Origin: Pseudarthrobacter sp. NamB4
Lineage (GTDB): Bacteria; Actinomycetota; Actinomycetes; Actinomycetales; Micrococcaceae
Reading direction: 5' to 3'
Assembly: GCF_005796185.1 (NCBI RefSeq)
Contig: NZ_VAHM01000010.1
Location: 1-64,000 of the forward strand
DNA: 64,000 nt
Made by a program: the position numbers and the translations under genes. Positions 1 to 7,831 of this stretch are shown one piece after another. A model generated the notes under the pieces. That model was not told the origin of the DNA. It ran no database searches and saw only the letters and a list, made by a program, of their open reading frames with translations. Numbering within the stretch: the first letter of the stretch is position 1; every line of letters starts with the position of its first letter.

Positions 1-31
1 GGGGCGGCCGCGTTTTATAAGGAGTAACTGC

Positions 32-580
32 CTACGCTGCAGGAGCGATGAAGGCCAGTTCCAGGTTGATGGCAACCTTGTCGCTGACCAGGACGCCGCC
101 GGTCTCGAGGACGGCGTTCCAGGTGAGGCCGAAGTCCTTGCGGCTGATGGTGGTCTCGGCGGAGACGCCAACGCGGGTATTGCCGAACGGGTCCACGGCC
201 ACGCCGTTGAACTCGGTTTCCAGGGTGACGGGGCGGGTGACGCCCTTGATGGTCAGGTCGCCCGTCAGTTCGTAGCTGTTGCCCTTGGCCACCAGGCCAT
301 TGGAGACGAAGGACATCTCGGGGAACTTCTCCACGTCGAAGAAGTCTTCACCCTTGACGTGCCCGTCGCGGTTGGCGTCGCCGGAGTCGAAGCTGGCGGT
401 CTGGATGGTGGCGTTGATCCTGGAATCGGCCACATCCCCGGCGAGTTCCAGGGTTGCCGCTGCTTCCTTGAACTGGCCGCGGACCTTGCTGATGCCGGCG
501 TGGCGGACGGTGAAACCGATCTCGCTGTGGGAGTTGTCCAGGACCCAGGTGCCGGTGGTGACGTCTGCGGGAAGTGCCAT
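32..580 (-). CDS. YceI family protein
   Basis: The 182-residue product matches the YceI lipocalin-like beta-barrel family from its first residues (WVLDNSHSEIGFTVRH) to its last strand. Family members bind isoprenoid or other amphipathic ligands. There is no signal peptide, so this copy is probably cytoplasmic, unlike E. coli YceI. I chose the ATG at 580 and not the upstream in-frame ATG at 637, because AAAGGAG lies at 586-592 and homology begins directly after this Met. The promoter region at 581-785 carries two nested palindromes of the kind bound by MarR regulators, which often control yceI genes in actinobacteria. The regulator gene is not in the window. Ligand unknown. Confidence 0.93.
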   Translation of the reverse strand: MALPADVTTGTWVLDNSHSEIGFTVRHAGISKVRGQFKEAAATLELAGDVADSRINATIQTASFDSGDANRDGHVKGEDFFDVEKFPEMSFVSNGLVAKGNSYELTGDLTIKGVTRPVTLETEFNGVAVDPFGNTRVGVSAETTISRKDFGLTWNAVLETGGVLVSDKVAINLELAFIAPAA

Positions 581-624
581 GATGTTGCTCCTTTGGATGG
601 ATGACGCTGCGGTACGCTCGTGGT

Positions 625-653
625 GTTGAAACTTCATCTATTGAAGCCTCAAC
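625..653. promoter_or_regulatory. Nested palindrome, probable MarR-type operator of yceI
   Basis: GTTGA (625-629) pairs with TCAAC (649-653), and CTTCA (632-636) pairs with TGAAG (642-646). Both dyads share centre position 639. The same bases also read as two adjacent short palindromes (TGAA-AC-TTCA and TTGA-AGCC-TCAA). It lies 45 to 73 bp upstream of the yceI start. Assignment to MarR is inference from the TTGAA/TTCAA half-sites and the YceI context. Confidence 0.5.
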
Positions 654-729
654 TAACTGCTACATCTACTATAAACATGCATTTGCATCTTTTGTTCCCG
701 CTCCCGGAACATTTCTTCAAAAACTTCAG

Positions 730-746
730 TTCTACTTGGTGTAGAA
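730..746. promoter_or_regulatory. Short inverted repeat before the ccs operon
   Basis: TTCTAC (730-735) and GTAGAA (741-746) form a perfect 6-bp dyad with a 5-bp spacer, 40 bp upstream of the first gene of the cytochrome c maturation operon. It could be an operator. I recognise no regulator for it. Confidence 0.35.
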
Positions 747-785
747 GATTTCGGATCGCACGCCATCTTTGAGAAACTGGTAAAC

Positions 786-1466
786 ATGCCCCAAGCCACT
801 GTCCATCTGCTCCGCCACGGCGAGGTCCACAATCCTGACGGCGTTCTGTACGGAAGGCTGCCTGAATTCCACCTCTCCGAACTGGGGCAGGAGATGGCCC
901 GGACGCTCGCCGAGCACTTCAGCCGCCGCGCTGCAGCCGGCGCCCGGATCACCTTCCTGGCCGCATCACCGTTGGACCGGGCGCAGGAAACGGCCCGGCC
1001 GACGGCGGATGCGCTGCGCCTGCAGATCCACACTGACGTTCGGATCATCGAGGCGGAGAACTACTTCGAGGGGATGAAAGTCACAAAGGCGGAACTCCGC
1101 CGCCCCAAGCACTGGCCGCGGCTGGTTAATCCGCTGCGGCCCTCCTGGGGAGAGCCCTACAAGAAGCAGGCGGCCCGGGTCATGGCCGCAGCCCAGGAAG
1201 CGCGTTTGCGCGCCATAGAGCTGGCAGCCGGAGACTTTGGGGCGGACGGGCCAGAGGCGATCATGGTGAGCCACCAGCTGCCTATCTGGGCCACACGCCT
1301 GAGCGCTGAAGGAAAGCCGCTCTGGCACGATCCGCGGAAACGCGAATGCACCCTGACCTCCATCACGTCGCTGGTGTTCGACGACGACGGCGCGCTCCTG
1401 CGCGTGCAGTACAGCGAGCCGGCGGCCTCCCTTCTTCCGGGTGCGGCCAGCACCCCTGGAGCCTAG
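786..1466 (+). CDS. Histidine phosphatase family protein (phosphoglycerate mutase-like)
   Basis: This 226-residue protein has the N-terminal RHGE catalytic motif (His11) and a second catalytic His in VSHQ (His163), as in the phosphoglycerate mutase/acid phosphatase superfamily. It is cytoplasmic with no signal peptide. The stop at 1466 is followed after 2 bases by the GTG of the TlpA-like gene, so it is the first gene of the cytochrome c maturation operon. I know this association from Arthrobacter relatives, but the substrate is unknown. A housekeeping glycolytic mutase is unlikely given the operon context and sequence divergence outside the motifs. Confidence 0.88.
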   Translation: MPQATVHLLRHGEVHNPDGVLYGRLPEFHLSELGQEMARTLAEHFSRRAAAGARITFLAASPLDRAQETARPTADALRLQIHTDVRIIEAENYFEGMKVTKAELRRPKHWPRLVNPLRPSWGEPYKKQAARVMAAAQEARLRAIELAAGDFGADGPEAIMVSHQLPIWATRLSAEGKPLWHDPRKRECTLTSITSLVFDDDGALLRVQYSEPAASLLPGAASTPGA

Positions 1467-1468
1467 TT

Positions 1469-2080
1469 GTGACCCACAGTAACAACACTTCCCGCCGAAG
1501 CGTGCTTGCCGCCGGCGGGCTCGCCCTCGCAGCGCTGACCGTGGGCCTCTCCGGGTGCGCCCAGGAGGACGCCCTGGCGCAGCAGGCCAAGGCAGGGGAC
1601 AACAAGAACTATGTGGCCGGAGACGGGTCCGTGACGGAGTTTGCGGCCGGGGACCGCAAGTCCGCCGTCCAGGTCGAGGGCACGCTGTTCAACGGCACCA
1701 CGGTTGCGCCAGCCGACTTCCAGGGCAAAGTGACGGTGCTGAACTTTTGGTTCGCTGCCTGCGCCCCCTGCCGGGTGGAAGCTCCCATCCTCGAGGAGCT
1801 CCACCAGGAGTTCAAGGACCAGGGCGTGCAGTTCCTCGGCGTCAATCTCCGGGACGAGAAGGCTACCGCCGAGGCCTTCGAAAAGACCTTTAACCTCACG
1901 TACCCCAGCTTTGACGACAAGGACGGCAGTGTCCTCCTGTCCGTCTCCGGGCTGGTGCCGCCAGGCGCGGTTCCCACCACCCTGGTCCTGGACAAGCAGG
2001 GACGCGTGGCGTCGCGGGTCCTGGGCGAAGTCCAGAAGGGCACCCTGAAGGCCCTTATCGCCGCGGCCGTGGCAGAGTAG
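1469..2080 (+). CDS. TlpA/ResA-type thiol-disulfide lipoprotein
   Basis: This 203-residue thioredoxin-fold protein reduces disulfides outside the membrane, probably in apocytochrome c haem-binding motifs. The redox pair is in FAACAPCRVEAP (Cys98, Cys101). The N-terminus has a twin arginine (SRRSVL), a hydrophobic stretch and a lipobox LSGC (Cys30), so it is probably a Tat-exported lipoprotein. I chose GTG 1469, two bases after the previous stop. The in-frame ATG at 1346 would add residues that overlap the upstream gene and lack homology. It sits between the phosphatase and ccdA, its expected electron donor. Confidence 0.9.
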   Translation: MTHSNNTSRRSVLAAGGLALAALTVGLSGCAQEDALAQQAKAGDNKNYVAGDGSVTEFAAGDRKSAVQVEGTLFNGTTVAPADFQGKVTVLNFWFAACAPCRVEAPILEELHQEFKDQGVQFLGVNLRDEKATAEAFEKTFNLTYPSFDDKDGSVLLSVSGLVPPGAVPTTLVLDKQGRVASRVLGEVQKGTLKALIAAAVAE

Positions 2081-2089
2081 CGCGGACCC

Positions 2090-2845
2090 GTGAACAGCCC
2101 CTTTGCCGAAGCCATCCTCAACGGCTCACTCCTGCTTGCCATTCCGGTGGCACTGCTCGCCGGACTGGTCTCCTTCCTGTCCCCCTGCGTGCTGCCCCTG
2201 GTTCCCGGCTACCTGGGCTACGTCACCGGGCTCAGCGGAGTGGACCTGCAGAAGCAGAAACGCGGCCGAATGCTGCTGGGGATCGGACTGTTCGTGCTGG
2301 GCTTCTCCGTAATCTTCGTCCTCCTGGGCGGGGCATTCGGCCAGCTGGGCACGCTCATTACCGGATCACAGAACGCTTGGATCACCCAGCTGTTGGGCGT
2401 CCTGGTGATCGTCATGGGCATCGTGTTCATGGGCGGATTCGGCTGGCTGCAGCGGGACGCCAAGATCCACGCCAAGCCGCCGGCCGGGCTCTGGGGCGCG
2501 CCGCTGCTGGGCCTGACGTTCGGTCTGGGGTGGGCGCCGTGCATCGGACCCACGTACTCGGCGGTCCAGCTGCTGAGCCTTTCCGGCGGGTCATCCGCCG
2601 CCAAAGGTGCTTTCCTGGCCTTTGTCTACAGCCTGGGCCTGGGGATTCCGTTCCTGCTGATCGCCCTGGCGCTCCGGCGGGGAATGGGCGTGATGGCGTT
2701 CTTCCGCAAGCATCGCCTGGCGATCCAGCGCATCGGCGGCGGGATCCTGGTGGTGCTCGGCCTGCTGATGGCCAGCGGACTGTGGGGGACCTGGGTGACG
2801 GAATTGCAGTACTGGTTCCAAACCGATGTGAAGTTGCCGATCTGA
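2090..2845 (+). CDS. ccdA: Cytochrome c biogenesis protein CcdA
   Basis: This 251-residue polytopic membrane protein has the CcdA/DsbD core. The conserved cysteines sit in SPCVLPLVPGY (Cys33) and GWAPCIGPTYS (Cys151), and six hydrophobic segments are visible. It passes electrons from cytoplasmic thioredoxin to the extracytoplasmic TlpA/ResA protein encoded just upstream. The start is GTG 2090, 9 bp after the previous stop. Its TGA overlaps the ATG of resB (TGATG), which implies translational coupling. Confidence 0.95.
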   Translation: MNSPFAEAILNGSLLLAIPVALLAGLVSFLSPCVLPLVPGYLGYVTGLSGVDLQKQKRGRMLLGIGLFVLGFSVIFVLLGGAFGQLGTLITGSQNAWITQLLGVLVIVMGIVFMGGFGWLQRDAKIHAKPPAGLWGAPLLGLTFGLGWAPCIGPTYSAVQLLSLSGGSSAAKGAFLAFVYSLGLGIPFLLIALALRRGMGVMAFFRKHRLAIQRIGGGILVVLGLLMASGLWGTWVTELQYWFQTDVKLPI

Positions 2846-4551
2846 TGAGCGAGCGCGTGAACGTAAAGAAGAAGTCTGCACCGGACGCCGGCACCAAAGT
2901 GTTGGAGGCGAAGGTTGACGCTGCGCTGCCCGCCCTGGGACCGAAGGAAATGCTGCGCTGGGCGTGGACCCAGCTGACCAGCATGCGCACGGCTCTCTTC
3001 CTGCTGCTCCTCCTGGCCGTCGCCGCTGTTCCGGGCTCCCTGTTCCCGCAGCGCCCGGCCAACCCCGCGGTCGTCACCCAGTACATTAAGGACAACCCGG
3101 ACTACGGCAGGCTGCTGGATTCCCTCCAGCTGTACGATGTCTACTCCTCGGCCTGGTTCTCCGCCATTTACCTGCTGCTGTTCATTTCCCTGATCGGGTG
3201 CGTGGTGCCCCGGGCCATTGCCCACTACAAGGCGATGCACTCCCAGCCGCCGCGCACTCCCCAGCGCCTCTCACGCCTTCCCGAGTACGGCACACTGGTG
3301 ATTCCCGCCCGTGCCGGCATCCCGGCGTCGGACGCCATCCATGGTGCCGCCCGCCTGCTGAAGAAACGCGGCTACCGGGTGGAGGTGAGGGACGACGGCG
3401 GCGCGAGGCCATCTTTGGGAGCCGAGCGCGGCTTCCTGAAGGAAGTTGGAAACCTCGTCTTCCACACGTCGCTCATCGGCGTGCTCGTCTCGGTAGCCGT
3501 CGGCGGCCTCTTCGGTTACAGCGGACAGCGCATCCTGGTCGAAGGGGACACCTTCGTGAACACCCTGGTGGGCTACGACCAGTTCAATCCCGGCACCAAC
3601 TTCCAGTCCAGCCACCTGCAGCCCTACTCCGTCCAGCTGGACAAGTTCGACATCACCTTCGACCGTGAGTCCGAAGGCAAGTTCGGCCAGCCCATCGATT
3701 TTTCGGCCGCCGTGACCACCAAGGAAAACCCGGACGCGCCGGCACGCCAGGAGACGCTGAAGGTCAACGATCCCATCACCCTGGGCGGTACCAGCATCTA
3801 CCTCACCGGCAACGGATACGCCCCGGTAGTGACCATCCGGGACGGTGCGGGCAACGTAGCCATGCAGGGCCCGGTGGTGGCCAAGCTGCAGGGGGACAAT
3901 TACTACTCCTCAGTGGTGATCAAGGTCCCCGACGCCAAGCCTGACCAGCTCGGTTTCGCCGGCTTCTTCCTGCCCACCGCCTTCGTCACGGATGAAGGGG
4001 TTTCCTTCAGCGGCGACCCCGAACTCTTCAACCCGCAGCTGACGCTCAACTCCTACTACGGCGATCTTGGCCTGGACGAGGGATCCCCCCAGAACGTGTT
4101 CGAACTGGACGTCCAGGACCTCACGCCGTTGAACGCACGGAACCTCGAGGCCGGCGGCATCACCCTGGCGCCCGGCTCCTCGTACACCCTGCCCGACGGC
4201 AAGGGCACCATCAGCTTCGACGGCGTCAAGCGCTACATCGGGGTGGACATCCACCACAATCCGGGCCAGCTCTACGCCCTGATTTTCGCGCTGCTCGCCG
4301 TGGCCGGGCTGATCCTTTCCCTTTACGTGAACCGCCGGCGCGTGTGGGTGCGCACCGGCACGCACGAGGACGGGCGGACCATGGTGGAGTACGGACTTCT
4401 GGCCCGCGGCGAAGACCACCGGCTCGCCGGCGAAGCCGCCGCCCTGCGGAAGCTGCTGGCCTCCGAATGGCAACTTTCCCAGGACGAGCCTGCAGATGCT
4501 TCTTCCCCCACCACCCCAGCAGGCCCCAGCGGGCCCGAAAAGGACCAGTAA
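2845..4551 (+). CDS. resB: Cytochrome c biogenesis protein ResB
   Basis: This 568-residue ResB/Ccs1 protein has transmembrane segments near residues 50-70 and 105-125, another after a conserved GFLKEVGNLVFH region, and one near residues 475-495, with a large extracytoplasmic domain before the last. Together with CcsB it forms the system II haem export and cytochrome c synthetase complex. The ATG overlaps the ccdA stop (TGATG) and its own TAA overlaps the ccsB ATG (TAATG). A longer reading frame begins at 2377 but runs through ccdA and is not used. Confidence 0.95.
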   Translation: MSERVNVKKKSAPDAGTKVLEAKVDAALPALGPKEMLRWAWTQLTSMRTALFLLLLLAVAAVPGSLFPQRPANPAVVTQYIKDNPDYGRLLDSLQLYDVYSSAWFSAIYLLLFISLIGCVVPRAIAHYKAMHSQPPRTPQRLSRLPEYGTLVIPARAGIPASDAIHGAARLLKKRGYRVEVRDDGGARPSLGAERGFLKEVGNLVFHTSLIGVLVSVAVGGLFGYSGQRILVEGDTFVNTLVGYDQFNPGTNFQSSHLQPYSVQLDKFDITFDRESEGKFGQPIDFSAAVTTKENPDAPARQETLKVNDPITLGGTSIYLTGNGYAPVVTIRDGAGNVAMQGPVVAKLQGDNYYSSVVIKVPDAKPDQLGFAGFFLPTAFVTDEGVSFSGDPELFNPQLTLNSYYGDLGLDEGSPQNVFELDVQDLTPLNARNLEAGGITLAPGSSYTLPDGKGTISFDGVKRYIGVDIHHNPGQLYALIFALLAVAGLILSLYVNRRRVWVRTGTHEDGRTMVEYGLLARGEDHRLAGEAAALRKLLASEWQLSQDEPADASSPTTPAGPSGPEKDQ

Positions 4552-5630
4552 TGCCTTACGGAATCAACGAAACCATGGGCCAGTACAGCGAGCTCTTCAT
4601 GCTGCTGGCGGCAGGCACCTACACCGTTGCCTTCATCGCCTTCGCCTGGGACCTGGCCAAGAGCAGCAAGGCGCTGCGCGCGGTTGACCTCAAGGCGGCG
4701 CAGGCTGAAGAGGCGGCGCGCGTGTCGGTAGGTGCCGCCGCGGGGAGCCGCGGTGAGTCCGACCTTGCCGGGCCGGCGGACCGGGCTGAACGGCCGTCGT
4801 CGTCCGCTGGCAGGGGTGCAGGGGCCGGGGGAGCGGTCACCGCCGACGCCGACATGCGCTATGCAGCCGAGCGGCGCGCTCCTGCCCGGGTTGCCGTGGC
4901 CCTGACCATTCTTGGCGCGCTGATCCACGGCGCCGGCGTGGTGACGCGTGCACTGGGTGCCGGACGCGTGCCGTGGGGCAACATGTACGAGTTCCTCACC
5001 ACCGGCGCCTTCGTGGCTGTTGCCGTGTTCCTGCTGGTGCTGGTCCGCCGCGACCTCCGCTTCCTGGGCACGTTCGTGGTGGGCCTGGCCATCATCATGC
5101 TGGTGGCCGCCTCCGTGGCCTACTGGACCCCGGTGGGACACCTGGTTCCCGCCCTGCAGAGCTACTGGCTGATCATCCACGTCTCCATCGCAGTGTTGTC
5201 TTCCGCGCTCTTCACCCTGACCTTCGCGATGTCCGCGCTGCAGCTGGTCCAGTCCCACCGGGAAAAAACGGTAGCTGCCGGCGGGACAGACAAGCTCGGC
5301 TTCATGCGCCTGGTGCCGTCCGCGCTGAGCCTGGAAAACCTGTCCTACCGCATCAACACCATCGCCTTCATCGGCTGGACCTTCACCCTGATGTTCGGGG
5401 CTATCTGGGCGGAGAAAGCCTGGGGCCGGTTCTGGGGCTGGGACACCAAAGAGGTCTGGACCTTCGTTATCTGGGTGGTTTACGCGGGCTACCTCCACGC
5501 GCGTGCGACCCGCGGCTGGACGGGCACCCGGGCTGCCTGGCTCTCGATCGTGGGCTACCTTTGCGTGATCTTCAACTTCACCATCGTGAACCAGTTCTTC
5601 AACGGGCTGCACTCGTACTCAGGCCTGTAG
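4551..5630 (+). CDS. ccsB: Cytochrome c biogenesis protein CcsB (CcsA family)
   Basis: This 359-residue polytopic protein carries the haem-binding WWD-type motif WGRFWGWDTKEVW at about residues 291-303, with conserved histidines in the flanking helices and the WGNMYEF segment typical of actinobacterial CcsB. It is the partner of ResB in system II haem handling. The start ATG overlaps the resB stop. Residues about 60-100 are a low-complexity Ala/Gly/Ser-rich cytoplasmic insert after the first helix. It is the last gene of the operon; no clear hairpin terminator follows. Confidence 0.95.
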   Translation: MPYGINETMGQYSELFMLLAAGTYTVAFIAFAWDLAKSSKALRAVDLKAAQAEEAARVSVGAAAGSRGESDLAGPADRAERPSSSAGRGAGAGGAVTADADMRYAAERRAPARVAVALTILGALIHGAGVVTRALGAGRVPWGNMYEFLTTGAFVAVAVFLLVLVRRDLRFLGTFVVGLAIIMLVAASVAYWTPVGHLVPALQSYWLIIHVSIAVLSSALFTLTFAMSALQLVQSHREKTVAAGGTDKLGFMRLVPSALSLENLSYRINTIAFIGWTFTLMFGAIWAEKAWGRFWGWDTKEVWTFVIWVVYAGYLHARATRGWTGTRAAWLSIVGYLCVIFNFTIVNQFFNGLHSYSGL

Positions 5631-5713
5631 CAGATTCACACAAAAACCGGAGCTGCACCCGCTGAATAGCAATTCGATGTAGCAATGGGGGTGTTCCCGT
5701 TCCCTTGGTGGTG

Positions 5714-5724
5714 CTACCTTGGTG
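5714..5724 (+). promoter_or_regulatory. Putative promoter element of the Hsp70/Ini cluster
   Basis: CTACCTTGGTG lies 52 bp upstream of the Hsp70 start. TACCTT fits an actinobacterial -10 box. The nearly identical CTACCTTTGGTG (10001-10012) lies 55 bp upstream of the IniB-like gene. This similarity suggests that the two genes of the same cluster share one type of promoter or regulator. Confidence 0.45.
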
Positions 5725-5775
5725 ACGTTCGCCAGTGATGAAGCTTGCAGGCGAGACAACATTCCTGAGGTACCC

Positions 5776-7830
5776 ATGAGCTACGTTCTGGCTATTGACG
5801 TCGGGACCAGCTTCACAGCTGCCGCTGTTGCGCGCCATGGAGCTTCTCTCTCCCCGGAGTGCCTGCCGTTGGGACTTCGCGGAACCTCGGTGCCCTCCGT
5901 GCTCTTTTACCCGGAGGATGGCCCCCTGCTGGTAGGGGAAGCTGCTGAACGGCGCGGACTCGATTCGCCGGCACGCGTCGTCCGGGAGTTCAAGCGCCGC
6001 GTAGGCGATGCGGTGCCAATCTCGGCGGGGACGCTGTCCCTCCCCTCCGAAGACGTCTTCGCCACCATGGCCCGCTGGGTGGCCGACCGCGCCGAAGAGC
6101 GGGAGGGTGCGCCGCCGTCGGAAATCATCCTCACCCACCCCGCCGCCTGGGGCATCCACAGGACCTCCCTGGTACAAAGCGCTCTCGCCGCCAAGGGGCT
6201 CGAAAACGTTACCCTGCTGACCGAGCCGGAGGCCGCCGCCCTGCATTATGCGTCGCAGGTGCGGGTGGAGGACGGCAGCATCATCGCCGTCTACGACCTC
6301 GGCGGCGGAACCTTCGATACCGCGGTCCTGCGCAAAGTTGCCGGTAACCGGTTCGAACTGCTGGGGCCGCCGGAAGGCTTTGAATACATGGGTGGCGCCG
6401 ACTTTGACGCGGCACTTTTCCGCTACGTGGCTGAGCACACCGGGGGCGCCCTGGCCGGGTTGGAACCCGCCGAACCTGGAGTTCTTGCCGCCCTTGCGCG
6501 GCTGCGCCGGGAGTGCGTGGAAGCCAAGGAAGCGCTCTCCGTCGACAGCGAAGCAAACATCTCCGTGCTGCTGCCCGGAATCCAGCAACAGGTCCGCCTG
6601 GTCCGGCCCGAATTCGAATCCCTCATCGAGGAATCGGTCCGGGACACCGTGGACGCCCTGGAACAGTCGCTGAAGCAGCTTGAGCTGGAGCCGGCGGACC
6701 TCACAGCCGTTCTCCTCATTGGTGGATCCTCAAGAATTCCTCTCGTTGCACAGCTGATCTCAGAGCAGCTTGAGCGGCCCATAGCCGTCGATGCCGACCC
6801 GAAGTCATCGATCTGCCTGGGGGCGGCCGTGTCCGCGGTACTGGGACAGAAAACCGCCGCGGACGCGACCACCGCGGCCGGCGGGAACACGGCGGAGAAC
6901 GGAGCCGCCGCCGTCGTACCTCATCCTTCCGACGAGTCAGCAGGACACCTGCCGCCCCTGCTGCCGAGCTGGTCCCGCAACGGCACCGCGGCGACACGTT
7001 CCGTTGCGCCCGCGGCCCGCGGGCCAAGCCGCGGGGGAAGGAACGGGGCACATGCACCGAAACCGAGGGTGCGGCTTACTGCCGTCACGGCCACCGCAGT
7101 CCTGTTGACCGCCCTCACCGCCACCGCAGCCCAGAGCCCCGAAGGGTTCAACAGCCTGACCTCCGTATTCGTCCCGCCGGCCGGGGCTTCCAATGACCTG
7201 GGAGCCCTCCCGCCCACCGGCGCCGGGGGCGGCACCGGATCGGACGCTGCTGCGGCGGCTGCGGCCGCGGGGGAGGTCGAATTCCCGGCCACAGCAGTCG
7301 AGCCGGGGGTGGAGCGGGCAGCTTCTGCTCAAGGGACGGGCTCCCAGGCGGCCCCCGATCCCACCAGCCGGGTATCCTCCATCCGGGCCATCGAGGGGAG
7401 CGCCTCGGACGAGCCCTCCGCCGCAGCTGCAGCCGCCGGCCCGGCCACCAGCAGCAGCCCTGCCGCGGAACCTGTCCCAGGGACAGAAGGCACCACGGGC
7501 ACTCTTGCACCCACTCCTACAGACACGTCACCCACTCCGACAGACACCACGCCCGCCGGCGAAACTTCGTCAAACTCTGCGAGCCCCACAGCTACAGACA
7601 CGCCTTCCGGCACGCCAAGCCGTGCACATGGCACGCAGACACCTACATCTACAGAAACAGGAACGGCAACTGCGCCGCCGGAATCCGGAGAGCCGTCGTC
7701 GTCGATGGCCGGCCGCTCGGATTCGCCGACGTCTTCGTCACTCGGGGCCGACAACTCTGTTACACCCTTGGAGTCCTCGAACTCCGCGACCGTTACGGCC
7801 CCGGCCACGACAACAAGTCCGGCGGCCTGA
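5776..7830 (+). CDS. Hsp70 family protein with a transmembrane anchor and Ser/Thr/Pro-rich exterior
   Basis: This 684-residue protein has a full Hsp70 nucleotide-binding domain at residues 1-355: phosphate-1 loop AIDVGTSFTA, TEPEAAALHYA, phosphate-2 DLGGGTFD (174-181), and adenosine motif LLIGGSSRIP (313-322). The canonical peptide-binding domain and lid are absent. Instead there is a basic linker, one hydrophobic segment at about 431-452, and a low-complexity Ala/Thr/Ser/Pro tail to the end. It therefore probably couples ATP binding inside the cell to an exposed disordered arm. I chose ATG 5776 (MSYVLAIDVG) as the Hsp70 fold starts there. The LuxR gene follows after 1 base. Confidence 0.88.
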   Translation: MSYVLAIDVGTSFTAAAVARHGASLSPECLPLGLRGTSVPSVLFYPEDGPLLVGEAAERRGLDSPARVVREFKRRVGDAVPISAGTLSLPSEDVFATMARWVADRAEEREGAPPSEIILTHPAAWGIHRTSLVQSALAAKGLENVTLLTEPEAAALHYASQVRVEDGSIIAVYDLGGGTFDTAVLRKVAGNRFELLGPPEGFEYMGGADFDAALFRYVAEHTGGALAGLEPAEPGVLAALARLRRECVEAKEALSVDSEANISVLLPGIQQQVRLVRPEFESLIEESVRDTVDALEQSLKQLELEPADLTAVLLIGGSSRIPLVAQLISEQLERPIAVDADPKSSICLGAAVSAVLGQKTAADATTAAGGNTAENGAAAVVPHPSDESAGHLPPLLPSWSRNGTAATRSVAPAARGPSRGGRNGAHAPKPRVRLTAVTATAVLLTALTATAAQSPEGFNSLTSVFVPPAGASNDLGALPPTGAGGGTGSDAAAAAAAAGEVEFPATAVEPGVERAASAQGTGSQAAPDPTSRVSSIRAIEGSASDEPSAAAAAAGPATSSSPAAEPVPGTEGTTGTLAPTPTDTSPTPTDTTPAGETSSNSASPTATDTPSGTPSRAHGTQTPTSTETGTATAPPESGEPSSSMAGRSDSPTSSSLGADNSVTPLESSNSATVTAPATTTSPAA

Positions 7831-7831
7831 G

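Noticed and set aside
4323..5612. A 429-codon minus-strand frame across ccsB
   Set aside because: Composition is His/Gln/Gly-rich with no homology, and the plus strand carries ccsB with all motifs. It is an antisense shadow.
7193..7831. Upstream extension of the LuxR frame into the Hsp70 gene
   Set aside because: The extra 213 codons are a shifted reading of the Hsp70 tail; the LuxR gene starts at ATG 7832.
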